A DNA stretch of 64,000 bases from Streptomyces scabiei 87.22 (GTDB lineage: Bacteria; Actinomycetota; Actinomycetes; Streptomycetales; Streptomycetaceae). Below the pieces are notes generated by a model that was not told the DNA's origin, made no database searches, and was given only the letters and a program-made list of their open reading frames with translations. Shown here piece after piece: positions 41,508 to 51,493 of this stretch. Numbering within the stretch: position 1 is the stretch's first letter; each line of letters begins with the position of its first letter. Location of the stretch: assembly GCF_000091305.1 (NCBI RefSeq), contig NC_013929.1, forward strand, positions 2,852,001 to 2,916,000, read 5' to 3'. A program made the translations under genes and the position numbers.

Positions 41508-42038
41508 CTACCTGCGGCGCAGGGGCAGGGGGGCGCCCATGACCGCGTACGGCCTGGGGGCGCTGGGGAAGACGACCCGGCGGGCGAGGTCGGTGTAGCC
41601 GAGGGAGCGGTACAGGCCGCGGGCCGGGCTGTCGACGTCGATCGCGGAGAGGATCGAGCGGGGTTCGGCGGCGCTGTCGGTGATGGCGGTGATGAGGGCG
41701 CGGCCGACGCCGTGGTTCTGGTGGTCGGGGTGGACGTGCAGCTCGGTGATCACGAAGGAGTCGTCGAGCCAGTGCTCGTGGTGCAGGGCGCGCAGGTAGG
41801 GCTCGACGACGGTGGACCACCAGTGGGAGCGGTCGTTGGGCATGCCGTAGACGAAGCCCACGAGCCGTCCGGCGGTGGTGGCGCCCAGGGCCCTCGCCCC
41901 CGGGTAGGTCATGTGGCGCAGGACGATCTGGCGGCGGACCGCGACCTCGTCGGGGCCCAGTCCGAAAGCGACGGCTTGTACGGCCAGGGCCTCGTCTACG
42001 TGGGCGGAGAGGTCCAAGGGGCCGATGACGAGGTCCAT
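41508..42038 (-). CDS. GNAT-family N-acetyltransferase
   Basis: 176 residues with the GNAT acetyl-CoA site ITELHVHPDHQNHGVGRALITAI (Q/RxxGxG/A) and a C-terminal LYRSLGYTDLARRVVF. Substrate unknown. ATG start. Tandem with a second GNAT gene 87 bp upstream on the same strand. Confidence 0.9.
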   Translation of the reverse strand: MDLVIGPLDLSAHVDEALAVQAVAFGLGPDEVAVRRQIVLRHMTYPGARALGATTAGRLVGFVYGMPNDRSHWWSTVVEPYLRALHHEHWLDDSFVITELHVHPDHQNHGVGRALITAITDSAAEPRSILSAIDVDSPARGLYRSLGYTDLARRVVFPSAPRPYAVMGAPLPLRRR

Positions 42039-42125
42039 GTTGCGGATGCTACAGGGGGGTTCGGGGTGTCCGCGGGGTGCGGGCCGGATGTGGCCGGTCG
42101 TCCCCGCGCCGGGCCGGACGGCTGC

Positions 42126-42980
42126 TCAGAACAGGACGCTCATGAAGGCGCCGACCTCCTGGAAGCCCACGCGTCGGTACGTGCGCCGCGCCGCCGTGTT
42201 GAAGTCGTTGACGTAGAGGCTGACGACGGGGGCCACGTCGGCCAGGGCGTAGCGCAGGACCGCCGCCATGCCGGGGGCGGCCAGGCCCTGGCCGCGGAAC
42301 TCGGGGGCCACCCAGACACCCTGGATCTGGCAGGCCCGGGCGGTCGCGGCGCCGATCTCGGCCTTGAACTGGACGCGGCCGTCGGGGGCGAGGCGGGCGA
42401 AGGAGCGGCCGGAGCCCACGAGTTCGGCGACCCGGGCCTGGTAGAGGAGGCCGCCGTCGCCGGCCAGCGGGGAGACGCCGACCTCCTCGGTGAACATCGC
42501 CACGCACGCCGGCATGATCGTGTCCATCTCGTCCTTGCGGATGCGGCGGACGTACGGGTCGGGGACGACGTCGGCGGGGTCGGGGAGCCGGTCGGTGACC
42601 ATGAGGGGCTGGTGCGAGCGGACCTCGCGGGCCGGGCCCCAGCTGGGTTCGAGCAGCCGCCACAGCTGGGCGGTGGGTTCGGCGGGGCCGACGACCGAGG
42701 AGCAGCGGCGGCCGGCCCGGCGGGCGCGGTCGGCGAAGGCGCGCACGGCGCGGGGGGTGGCGCAGATGGGGACGAGATTGGCGCCGGCGTAGCAGAGGGA
42801 GGTCAGGGCGCCGTCCTCGTACCAGCCCCACATCTCGCCGCCGAGCCGCCACGGGTCCAGCCCGGCGACCTGGACGCGGGACGTCACGAAGGCGTTCGCG
42901 ACGGGGTCTCGGTCCAGGACGGCGAGTGCGGCGTCCAGGTCACTCGGTTCGAGGACCCTGGTGGTGGTCTGGGTCAACAC
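42126..42980 (-). CDS. GNAT-family acetyltransferase (DUF4081-type N-terminus)
   Basis: 284 residues; GTG start giving LTQTTTRVLEPSDLDAALAVL, with GTGAGG upstream. The first 130 residues (FVTSRVQVAGLDPWRLGGEMWGWYEDG) match the DUF4081 domain found before GNAT domains in actinobacteria. The GNAT half has IQGVWVAPEFRGQGLAAPGMAAVL (acetyl-CoA loop) and YVNDFNTAARRTYRRVGFQEVG. It is immediately downstream of ispG (243 bp gap). Substrate unknown; some relatives are annotated near isoprenoid genes but no link is proven. Confidence 0.92.
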   Translation of the reverse strand: MLTQTTTRVLEPSDLDAALAVLDRDPVANAFVTSRVQVAGLDPWRLGGEMWGWYEDGALTSLCYAGANLVPICATPRAVRAFADRARRAGRRCSSVVGPAEPTAQLWRLLEPSWGPAREVRSHQPLMVTDRLPDPADVVPDPYVRRIRKDEMDTIMPACVAMFTEEVGVSPLAGDGGLLYQARVAELVGSGRSFARLAPDGRVQFKAEIGAATARACQIQGVWVAPEFRGQGLAAPGMAAVLRYALADVAPVVSLYVNDFNTAARRTYRRVGFQEVGAFMSVLF

Positions 42981-43039
42981 GTGCGGGGGCCTCACCCTGG
43001 GGTCTGCGCTGGTCTTGGCACGATACCCTGCCGGGCTGT

Positions 43040-43175
43040 GCGAGGGCGCCCTGCGGCTGCGCCGCGGCCGGGGGCGCCTTACAGCTCGGGGGTCCCTGTG
43101 TCGTGGCGGGTGCGGGTGCGTCGTGGCTTGTCGCGCCCACGCGGCGGAGCCGCACATCGAAACAGCCCCGCGCCC
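43040..43175. repeat. Streptomyces-type intergenic repeat-like segment
   Basis: The gap before ispG contains a GTGCGGGTGCGTCGTGGC segment followed by TTGTCGCGCCCACGCGG and GCCCCGCGCCCCTGAA. Similar strings (CGCGGTTCCCCGCGCC) occur at about 37515-37545 and 47918-47940 in this window. I recall such sequences as widespread in Streptomyces intergenic regions; boundaries are only approximate. Confidence 0.45.
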
Positions 43176-43206
43176 CTGAAGACGGCCCTGACGGGCCTGT
43201 CTTCAG
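43176..43206 (-). terminator. Terminator of ispG
   Basis: Perfect stem CTGAAGAC/GTCTTCAG extended by GGCCC/GGGCC around a 4-nt loop, 17 bp after the ispG stop. Confidence 0.85.
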
Positions 43207-43223
43207 AAGACGCCAAGCCCTCC

Positions 43224-44384
<1,161 letters not shown>

Positions 44385-44562
44385 CTGCTGTGCAACCCCA
44401 AGTTGTGGATCAGGATCGGGTCCCGGTACGCGCGGGCTCCAGGACTTCGAGATTACGGCACGGGCAAGGACCCAGGCACATCACGGTCCGTAAACCCACC
44501 CGTCGGGGACGCCCGCCGCGATGTTCGGGCGCGGGTGACCGGGGTGACCGGTTCGGACGCGA

Positions 44563-44605
44563 ACGACGGCGGCCGGGCCCCTGGGTGAGGGTGCCCGGCC
44601 GTCGT
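44563..44605 (-). terminator. Terminator of the dxr-site-2 protease operon
   Basis: Stem GGCCGGGC/GCCCGGCC extended by ACGAC/GTCGT with a 3-nt bulge, 14 bp after the protease stop codon. Confidence 0.7.
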
Positions 44606-44618
44606 GAACCGCGGGTGA

Positions 44619-45923
44619 CTAGGAGATGCGTACCGGGTTCACGAGGTCCGCGATCAGCACCAGGAGCGTGAAGCAGACGAAGATGCCTGCCACCACGTAC
44701 GCGACGGGCATCAGCTTGGCCACGTCGAACGGGCCGGGGTCGGGCCGCCGCAGCACCTTGGCCGCGTTCCGGCGCAGCGACTCCCACAGGGCGCCCGCGA
44801 TGTGCCCGCCGTCGAGCGGGAGCAGCGGAAGCATGTTGAACAGGAACAGGGAGAGGTTGAAGCCGGCCAGCAGGATCAGGAAGCTGGCGAGCTGCTGGGT
44901 GGCGGGGATGTCCATGGTGAAGATCTCGCCGCCGACCCGGGCCGCGCCGACGACGCCCATGGGCGAGTCGGCCTGGCGTTCGCCGTCGCCGAAGGTGGCG
45001 TCCCACAGGGCGGGGACCTTGGCGGGCAGGGAGAGCAGGGACTCGACGCCGTTCTGCATCATGTCGCCCATGCGGTCCACGGACTGGCCGAAGGAGAGCG
45101 GGAGGATGTCGGAGGCCGGGGTGAAGCCGAGCCAGCCGGCGTACACGTACTTGTCCTTGACGTAGCCGCCCTGGCCGTCGGTCTGGCTGACCTTGTTCTT
45201 GATGAGCGTGGGGGTCAGGTCGACCTTCTCGCCCTTGCGGTCCACGGTGAGCGTGACCTGCTTGCCGGGGTTGTCGCGGATGTCGGCCTGCAGGGCGGAC
45301 CAGTCCTCGACGGGGGTGCCGTCGAAGGCGACGATCCTGTCGCCGGGCTTCAGGCCCGCCGCCTTGGCGGGGGCCTCCTTGTCGCTGTCCTTGCACTTCG
45401 AACGGTTCTCGCCGGCGGAGATGACGCAGTCCGAGACCTTGCTGACCGTGGTCGTCGAGGTCTGGGCGCCGAAGGTCATCATCACGCCGAGGAAGATCAC
45501 GAAGGCCAGGATCAGGTTCATGAAGGGCCCGGCGAACATCACGATGACGCGCTTCCACGGCTTGCGCGTGTAGAAGAGACGGTCCTCGTCGCCGGGCTGG
45601 AGCTCCTCGAAGGACGCCGCGCGGGCGTCCTCGATCATGACGCGCCACGGGGAGGTCGAGCGGCTCTCGATCCGGCCGTCCGGACCGGGCGGGATCATGC
45701 CGATCATGCGGATGTAGCCGCCGAGCGGGATCGCCTTGACGCCGTACTCGGTCTCGCCCTTCCGCTTCGACCAGACGGTGGGGCCGAAGCCCACCATGAA
45801 CTGGGGCACGCGGACGCCGAAGAGCTTGGCGGTCGAGAAGTGGCCCAGCTCGTGCCACGCGATCGAGAACGCGAGACCGATCACGAAGACCACTATGCCG
45901 AGGATGAACATCAGGGTCGTCAT
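44619..45923 (-). CDS. Site-2 (M50/RseP-type) membrane metalloprotease with PDZ domain
   Basis: 434 residues. Zinc motif HELGH at 24-28 in the first transmembrane helix ([22 protein letters not shown]), and the second motif [13 protein letters not shown] in a later helix with the Asp ligand. A PDZ domain lies between ([23 protein letters not shown]). Such enzymes cleave transmembrane anti-sigma factors or signal peptides (RseP, Rip1). ATG overlaps the dxr stop in ATGA. A variant feature is an unusually polar insert ([19 protein letters not shown]...[11 protein letters not shown]) between helix 2 and PDZ, with two Cys that may form a bond outside the cell. Confidence 0.95.
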   Translation of the reverse strand: MTTLMFILGIVVFVIGLAFSIAWHELGHFSTAKLFGVRVPQFMVGFGPTVWSKRKGETEYGVKAIPLGGYIRMIGMIPPGPDGRIESRSTSPWRVMIEDARAASFEELQPGDEDRLFYTRKPWKRVIVMFAGPFMNLILAFVIFLGVMMTFGAQTSTTTVSKVSDCVISAGENRSKCKDSDKEAPAKAAGLKPGDRIVAFDGTPVEDWSALQADIRDNPGKQVTLTVDRKGEKVDLTPTLIKNKVSQTDGQGGYVKDKYVYAGWLGFTPASDILPLSFGQSVDRMGDMMQNGVESLLSLPAKVPALWDATFGDGERQADSPMGVVGAARVGGEIFTMDIPATQQLASFLILLAGFNLSLFLFNMLPLLPLDGGHIAGALWESLRRNAAKVLRRPDPGPFDVAKLMPVAYVVAGIFVCFTLLVLIADLVNPVRIS

Positions 45924-47203
45924 GCACGGGCCTCCGCGGTCGTCCGCTCGGTGGGTTTGCCGGTCGAGGTGGTCGAGGTGGTCAGTTCGCGGGCCCTGGC
46001 ACGTGCCCAGGTCTCCGCTTCGAGGACGTCCGCCACGGTCAGGGAAGTTCCCGAGGCGGGGGTGCCGTGCTCCTCGACCACCCGTGTGACGGTCTCCATG
46101 ATCGCGTCGAACCGGAGACCCCCGTACAGGAACGCGTCGACGCACTCCTCGTTCGCCGCATTGAACACCGCCGGGGCGGTGCCCGCGAGCTGTCCCACGT
46201 GCCGGGCGAGCCCGACGGACGGGAACGCGTCGTCGTCGAGGGGGAAGAACTCCCAGCTGGACGCCTTGGTCCAGTCGAAGGCGGGCGCGGCGTCCGGGAC
46301 GCGCTGCGGCCAGCCGAGGCCGATGGCGATGGGCCCGCGCATGTCGGGGGGCGTCGCCTGGGCCATCGTCGATCCGTCCGTGAACTCAACCATCGAGTGG
46401 ACATACGACTGGGGGTGCACGACGACCTCAATGCGGTCGAAGGGAATGTCGTAGAGCAGGTGGGCCTCGATGACCTCCAGGCCCTTGTTGACCAGGGTCG
46501 CGGAGTTCACGGTGATGACCGGGCCCATGGCCCAGGTGGGGTGCGCGAGGGCGTCGGCGGGGGTCACGTCCGCCAGTTCCTCCTTGCTGCGGCCGCGGAA
46601 CGGGCCGCCGGAGGCGGTGACGACGAGCTTGCGCACGTCGGCCCGGGTGCCGGAGGCGAGGGCCTGGAAGAGGGCGGCGTGCTCGGAGTCGACCGGGATG
46701 ATCTGGCCGGGCTTCGCCACCGCCTTGACCAGCGGGCCGCCGACGATGAGCGACTCCTTGTTGGCGAGCGCGAGGGTGCGGCCCGCCTCCAGGGCGGCGA
46801 GGGTCGGGGCGAGGCCGATGGAGCCGGTGATGCCGTTCAGCACGGTGTGGCAGTCGGAGGCGGCCAGGGCCGTGGCCGCGTCGGGGCCGGCCAGGATCTC
46901 GGGGAGGGCCTCCCCGGTGCCGTAGGTGTCGGCCAGGGCCTCGCGCAGGGCCGGTACGACGTCCTCGCGGGCGACGGCGACGGTCCGCACGCGCAGCCGG
47001 TGCGCCTGCTCGGCCAGGAGCTGCACCCGCCCTCCGGCGGCGGAGAGCCCGGTGACGCGGAAGCGGTCCGGGTTGCGCAGGACGAGGTCGATGGCCTGGG
47101 TGCCGATCGAGCCGGTCGATCCGAGGATCACTACGTCCCGTGCGCCGTCGACCGGGTCGAAGACGAGATGCGGATCGGCGAGAGGGGCTGGACTGTCGCT
47201 CAT
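45920..47203 (-). CDS. dxr: 1-deoxy-D-xylulose 5-phosphate reductoisomerase
   Basis: 427 residues. NADPH-dependent second step of the MEP isoprenoid pathway (target of fosmidomycin). NADPH site [19 protein letters not shown]; metal/catalytic site [23 protein letters not shown] loop; NPTWAMG-like block [45 protein letters not shown] at 47203, with GGGGGG directly upstream. C-terminus has a Thr-rich extension. Stop overlaps the protease start by 4 bp. Confidence 0.97.
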   Translation of the reverse strand: MSDSPAPLADPHLVFDPVDGARDVVILGSTGSIGTQAIDLVLRNPDRFRVTGLSAAGGRVQLLAEQAHRLRVRTVAVAREDVVPALREALADTYGTGEALPEILAGPDAATALAASDCHTVLNGITGSIGLAPTLAALEAGRTLALANKESLIVGGPLVKAVAKPGQIIPVDSEHAALFQALASGTRADVRKLVVTASGGPFRGRSKEELADVTPADALAHPTWAMGPVITVNSATLVNKGLEVIEAHLLYDIPFDRIEVVVHPQSYVHSMVEFTDGSTMAQATPPDMRGPIAIGLGWPQRVPDAAPAFDWTKASSWEFFPLDDDAFPSVGLARHVGQLAGTAPAVFNAANEECVDAFLYGGLRFDAIMETVTRVVEEHGTPASGTSLTVADVLEAETWARARARELTTSTTSTGKPTERTTAEARA

Positions 47204-47396
47204 CCCCCCATTGTGGCCGCATCCGGTGTCCGGCAGGACCGCGCGCCCCCTGGTTGACCCACTTCGTGCCGTGTGCGGTTGACGAGCGCATTTCTCCGTT
47301 TGTGAAGCACACGTGAAGGCGGGAGTGATATGACTTCCCCCTTACTGATCCGATTGTCGTATCAGTCGATCATGAACAAGGATCCTGGGGGGATTC

Positions 47397-47852
47397 ATGC
47401 ACAAGCGCATACGCGCCGCCGTGCCCGCGCTCGCCGGAGCGGTTGCCCTGACCGGCACCCTGCTGAGCAGCCCGGCCGAGGCCGCGGGGGGCGTGGTCAT
47501 CCACCGCGTGTACTTCGACAGCCCCGGCACGGACACGCGGACGAACGCGCAGTACAACGCGGAGTGGGTGCAGATCAAGAACACCGGCTCGTCGGCGATC
47601 TCGCTGAAGGGCTGGGTGCTGAAGGACCTCGACAATCACAAGTACACGTTCCCGGACGTCAGGATCGGGGCGAAGAAGTACATCAAGGTCCGTACGGGGT
47701 CGGGCACGGACACCACCGCGACCAAGTACCAGAACCGCAGGGCGTACGTCTGGAACAACACCAGCGACACGGCCAAGCTGACGAAGGCGAACGGTTCGAA
47801 GGTGGATTCCTGCTCCTGGACCACGCGGGACGCCAGCGACAAGTACTGCTAG
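47397..47852 (+). CDS. Secreted lamin-tail-domain (LTD) protein
   Basis: 151 residues; ATG with GGGGGG 6 nt upstream. Sec-type signal peptide MHKRIRAAVPALAGAVALTG...AEA, cleaved near residue 30. The rest is an LTD beta-sandwich: VVIHRVYFDSPG, AEWVQIKNTGSSAISLKGWVLKDLDNHKYTFPD, YVWNNTSDTAKLTKANG. Two Cys near the end (SCSWTT...KYC) may form a disulphide. LTDs are found in secreted bacterial proteins and nucleases, but none of the usual partner domains is attached. Function unknown. Monocistronic; convergent with the acyl-CoA dehydrogenase gene. Confidence 0.92.
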   Translation: MHKRIRAAVPALAGAVALTGTLLSSPAEAAGGVVIHRVYFDSPGTDTRTNAQYNAEWVQIKNTGSSAISLKGWVLKDLDNHKYTFPDVRIGAKKYIKVRTGSGTDTTATKYQNRRAYVWNNTSDTAKLTKANGSKVDSCSWTTRDASDKYC

Positions 47853-47925
47853 CCGGGGGCGCGTTGCGGGGGCCGCGCCCGGACTTCGGGCGGGTGCGGC
47901 GCCGTGGGGGCCCGGTCGCGCGGTT

Positions 47926-47957
47926 CCCCGCGCCCCGGGAGAACCCGGGGCGCGGGG
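47926..47957. terminator. Bidirectional terminator
   Basis: Perfect 14-bp inverted repeat (CCCCGCGCCCCGGG and its complement) around a 4-nt loop between the convergent LTD and acyl-CoA dehydrogenase genes. The arms contain the CGGTTCCCCGCGCC string shared with other Streptomyces-type intergenic segments in this window. Confidence 0.88.
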
Positions 47958-47967
47958 AGGCGTCACG

Positions 47968-49908
47968 TCACCGGATGCGGCGGTGGACGTTCTCCTTCTC
48001 GCTCGGGCCCGGGGTCGCGTCCGCGATCCAGGGGCCCTCGCCCGAGGGGTCGATCACACCTTGCTCCAGCCACTCGTAGGCGCCGCCGAGAACGCCCTTG
48101 ACCACCCTGCGGTCGAGGTCGTCGGTGTTGTTCCACAGGCGGCCGAAGAGTTCCTCGACCCGGATGCGGGACTGGCGGCAGAAGACGTCGGCGAGCTGGT
48201 ACGCCTCGCGGCCGTGATCGCCCTGGCTGCGGAGCAGCTCCGCGCGGACGACGGCCGCGCTCATCGCGAAGAGTTCGGCGCCGATGTCGACGACACGGCC
48301 CAGGAACCCCTGCTTGGTCTCCATCCGGCCCTGCCAGCGGGACATGGCGTAGAAGGTGGAGCGGGCCAGCTTGCGGGCGTTGCGCTCGACATAGCGCAGG
48401 TGGGTGGCCAGGTCGGGGTGCCCGGCGGGGTGGAAGTCCCCGTAGGTGCGCGGGAGCTGGCCCGGTCCCGCGACCAGCTTGGGCAGCCACTTGGCGTAGA
48501 AGACGCCCGCGTTCGCGCCCGCCTTCGCCTTGTCGGAGAGGGACTTCTCCGGGTCGATGAGGTCGCCGGCCACCGTGAGATGGGCGTCGACGGCCTCACG
48601 GGCGATCAGCAGGTGCATGATCTCCGTGGAGCCCTCGAAGATCCGGTTGATGCGCAGGTCCCGCAGCATCTGCTCGGCGGGGACGGCCCGTTCGCCGCGC
48701 GCCCGGAGCGAGTCCGCGGTCTCGAAGCCGCGGCCGCCGCGGATCTGGACCAGCTCGTCGGCGATCTTCCAGCCCATCTCGGAGGCGAAGAGTTTCGCGA
48801 GGGCGCCTTCGATACGGATGTCGTTGCGGTCCTCGTCGGCCATCTGCGAGGACAGGTCGAGCACCGCTTCGAGGGCGAAGGTGGTCGCCGCGATGAAGGA
48901 GATCTTCTGGCCCACCGCCTCGTGGTGGGCGACCGGCTTGCCCCACTGCTCGCGCGCGGCCGACCACTCGCGGGCGATCTTCAGGCACCACTTGCCGGCG
49001 GCCACGCAGGACGCCGGGAGCGAGAGGCGGCCGGTGTTGAGGGTGGTGAGCGCGATCTTCAGGCCCGCGCCCTCGGGACCGATGCGGTTCGCGGCGGGGA
49101 CGCGGACCTGGTGCAGACGGGTGACGCCGTTCTCGATGCCGCGCAGGCCCATGAAGGCGTTGCGGTTCTCGACGGTGACACCCGGCGAGTCCGTCTCCAC
49201 GACGAAGGCGGTGATGCCGCCCTTGTGCCCCTCGGACTTCGGCACCCGCGCCATGACGACGAGGAGGTCGGCGACCACGCCGTTCGTCGTCCAGAGCTTC
49301 ACCCCGTCGAGGAGGTAGTCGTCCCCGTCGGGCACCGCGGTGGTGGCGAGGCGGGCCGGGTCGGAGCCGACGTCGGGCTCGGTGAGGAGGAAGGCGCTGA
49401 TGTCGGTGCGGGCGCAGCGCGGCAGGAACTTCTCCTTCTGCTCGGGGGTGCCGAACAGCTTGAGCGGCTGCGGTACGCCGATCGACTGATGCGCCGACAG
49501 CAGGACGCCGATGGCGGGGCTGGCGGAGCCGACCAGGGCCAGCGCCTTGTTGTAGTACACCTGGGTGAGGCCGAGACCGCCGTACCTGGGGTCGATCTTC
49601 ATGCCGAGGGCGCCGAGTTCCTTGAGGCCGTCGATGACCTCGTCGGGGATGCGGGCCTCGCGCTCGATCAGGGCCCCGTCGACCTTCGTCTCGCAGAAGG
49701 CGCGGAGCTTGGCCAGGAACTGCTCGCCGCGCCGGACGGCCTCGTCCGTGGGCAGCGGGTGGGGGTGGATGAGGTCGAGGCGGAACCGGCCGAGGAACAG
49801 TTCCTTGGCGAAGCTGGGCTTGCGCCAGGACTGCTCCCGGGCGGCCTCCGCCACCTGGCGGGCCTCACGTTCTGTGACGACGGGCTTCTTGAGGGGTGGG
49901 GCGGACAT
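47968..49908 (-). CDS. Acyl-CoA dehydrogenase (very-long-chain-like)
   Basis: 646 residues, longer than the 380-residue single-domain form and like mitochondrial ACAD9/VLCAD with a C-terminal helical extension. FAD-dependent. Family signatures: FLLTEPDVGSDPARLATTA, DGVKLWTTNGVVADLLVVMARV, REQWGKPVAHHEAVGQKISF, and RGGRGFETADSLRARGERAVPAEQMLRDLRINRIFEGSTEIMH (catalytic Glu region). Start at ATG 49908 with GAGGTGA 6 nt upstream; a GTG 9 bp upstream is in frame. Substrate chain length unknown. Divergent from the LacI gene. Confidence 0.93.
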   Translation of the reverse strand: MSAPPLKKPVVTEREARQVAEAAREQSWRKPSFAKELFLGRFRLDLIHPHPLPTDEAVRRGEQFLAKLRAFCETKVDGALIEREARIPDEVIDGLKELGALGMKIDPRYGGLGLTQVYYNKALALVGSASPAIGVLLSAHQSIGVPQPLKLFGTPEQKEKFLPRCARTDISAFLLTEPDVGSDPARLATTAVPDGDDYLLDGVKLWTTNGVVADLLVVMARVPKSEGHKGGITAFVVETDSPGVTVENRNAFMGLRGIENGVTRLHQVRVPAANRIGPEGAGLKIALTTLNTGRLSLPASCVAAGKWCLKIAREWSAAREQWGKPVAHHEAVGQKISFIAATTFALEAVLDLSSQMADEDRNDIRIEGALAKLFASEMGWKIADELVQIRGGRGFETADSLRARGERAVPAEQMLRDLRINRIFEGSTEIMHLLIAREAVDAHLTVAGDLIDPEKSLSDKAKAGANAGVFYAKWLPKLVAGPGQLPRTYGDFHPAGHPDLATHLRYVERNARKLARSTFYAMSRWQGRMETKQGFLGRVVDIGAELFAMSAAVVRAELLRSQGDHGREAYQLADVFCRQSRIRVEELFGRLWNNTDDLDRRVVKGVLGGAYEWLEQGVIDPSGEGPWIADATPGPSEKENVHRRIR

Positions 49909-50209
49909 GAGGCTCACCTCGCCGCGAATCGGGATCTCGTACCGGATGGGTACCTGAATGGTTACCGATGGGTGCTACTCGATCGTTGGTACCCGATTCG
50001 GGATGACCCCGCCACCCCTCGCGTCCGCGGCCGGCCGCTTCGGCCGGGTCGTGCGGGGCGGGACCGTCGAAGACCGGCCGGTTCTAGACTGTGGCCGACC
50101 CCCGGGCCCATCGGGAGGGGTTCCGAGGGCGCGGGGAGCCGCGCGGGAAGCCCCGCGGACCCGCGGCCGCACCCCCACACACCCCCACGGCCGCCCGGGC
50201 GTCCGTCAA

Positions 50210-50230
50210 TTGATCGAAGCGCTTCGACAA
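50210..50230. promoter_or_regulatory. LacI-family operator (distal)
   Basis: Contains the perfect palindrome TCGAAGCGCTTCGA centred at 50220/50221 with a CG centre, as typical for LacI/GalR operators. It lies 115 bp upstream of the LacI start. Confidence 0.7.
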
Positions 50231-50302
50231 CCTATGGACACCCATCCGGCGCCGGGCTACTGTCGAGCCACCCTCACACGCCTTTGTTCCGCAACAGTGC
50301 GC

Positions 50303-50320
50303 TGTCGAAGCGCTTGAACA
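50303..50320. promoter_or_regulatory. LacI-family operator (proximal)
   Basis: TGTCGAAGCGCTTGAACA, the same AAGCGCTT core as the distal site, one mismatch in the arms, 91 bp centre to centre from it and just upstream of the LacI ribosome site. Autoregulation by looping is plausible. Confidence 0.7.
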
Positions 50321-50335
50321 CGCTGGGAGAGCCGG

Positions 50336-51349
50336 ATGGTCACCCTCGCCGAGGTCGCCCAGCACGCCGGAGTGTCGGCGAGCACGGTGAGCTATGTCCT
50401 CAGCGGCAAGCGGTCCATCTCCGCGGGCACCCGGCAGCGGGTGGAGCGGAGCATCCAGGAGCTCGGCTACCACCCGAACGCGGGGGCCCGTGCCCTGGCG
50501 AGCAGCAGGTCGAACATCGTCGCCCTGATGGTGCCGCTGCGCACCGACATGTACGTCCCGGTGATGATGGAGATCGCCATCGCCGTGGCCACCACGGCCC
50601 GCACCTACGGGTACGACGTCCTGCTGCTCACCGGCGAGGAGGGTCCGGACGCGGTGCGCCGGGTCACCGGCAGCGGGCTCGCCGACGCGATGATCCTGAT
50701 GGACGTGGAGCTGGACGACGAGCGGCTGCCGCTGCTGCGCGGCACCGACCAGCCCTCCGTGCTCATCGGGCTGCCGGCCGACACCAGCGGCCTGACCTGC
50801 GTCGACCTCGACTTCGGGGCCACGGGGGCGCTGTGCGTGGAGCATCTGGCGATGCTCGGGCACCGGGACATCGCGGTCGTCGGCGAGGCACCCGCGGTGT
50901 ACGAACGGCACACCGGTTTCGCCGAGCGCACCCTCGACGGACTCCGCGGCCGGGCAAGGGAGCTGGGGCTGCGTGTGCTGCACCGCCCCTGTGAGGGCGG
51001 CTACGACGCGATGGCCGCGACCCTGGCCCGGATCTTCGACGAGCGGCCGGGCACCACGGGGATCGTCGTGCAGAACGAGTCGGCGGTGGAGCCGCTGCTC
51101 GCGCTGCTGCGGCAGCAGGGACGCGCGGTCCCCGAGGACGTCTCGGTGATCGCGATCTGCCCGGACCAGGTCGCCGTGCAGGCCTCGGTACGGCTGACGT
51201 CCGTCGCCATCCCGGCCCAGGAGATGGGCCGTCGGGCGGTGGAGCAGCTGATCGCCAAGCTGGAGGGCCGGGACGCCGACGAAGTGGTGCTCCTCGCCCC
51301 CGAGCTGACGGTCCGCGCGAGCACGGGACCGCTGTCCACGACCGGCTGA
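50336..51349 (+). CDS. LacI-family transcriptional regulator (near GH31)
   Basis: 337 residues; ATG with GGGAGAG upstream. N-terminal helix-turn-helix VTLAEVAQHAGVSASTVSYVLSGKRSISAGTRQRVERSIQELGY with a hinge helix (NAGARALASSRS), then a periplasmic-binding-protein-like sensor domain (to about residue 330). No PurR/LacI-specific ligand can be read. It is followed by a GH31 gene 144 bp downstream, which is its likely target, and preceded by two operators, so autoregulation and sugar-responsive control are probable. Confidence 0.94.
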   Translation: MVTLAEVAQHAGVSASTVSYVLSGKRSISAGTRQRVERSIQELGYHPNAGARALASSRSNIVALMVPLRTDMYVPVMMEIAIAVATTARTYGYDVLLLTGEEGPDAVRRVTGSGLADAMILMDVELDDERLPLLRGTDQPSVLIGLPADTSGLTCVDLDFGATGALCVEHLAMLGHRDIAVVGEAPAVYERHTGFAERTLDGLRGRARELGLRVLHRPCEGGYDAMAATLARIFDERPGTTGIVVQNESAVEPLLALLRQQGRAVPEDVSVIAICPDQVAVQASVRLTSVAIPAQEMGRRAVEQLIAKLEGRDADEVVLLAPELTVRASTGPLSTTG

Positions 51350-51395
51350 GACGGTCGGCTCGCCCGCACCCGCACCCGACCGCACCAATCGCCGT

Positions 51396-51419
51396 GCCGT
51401 ACGGAAAACCCCGTACGGC
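51396..51419 (+). terminator. Hairpin after the LacI gene
   Basis: Perfect 9-bp stem GCCGTACGG/CCGTACGGC with loop AAAACC, about 47 bp after the LacI stop. It may terminate or attenuate transcription before GH31. Confidence 0.55.
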
Positions 51420-51493
51420 CCCCTCCTGCCCACCGCCCGTGCCCGCCGGAGCCGAGCCGGGTGTGCCGTCACTCCTCCCTCCCAGGAGATTCC

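Larger units (their letters stand above)
49909..50335. promoter_or_regulatory. Divergent control region with two LacI-type operators
   Basis: 427 bp without a gene. The half near 50336 carries two operator-like palindromes (separate entries). The half near the acyl-CoA dehydrogenase start contains ATGGGTACC and GGTTACCGATGGGT, a loosely symmetric arrangement that may be a promoter or regulator site, but I cannot assign it. Confidence 0.5.
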
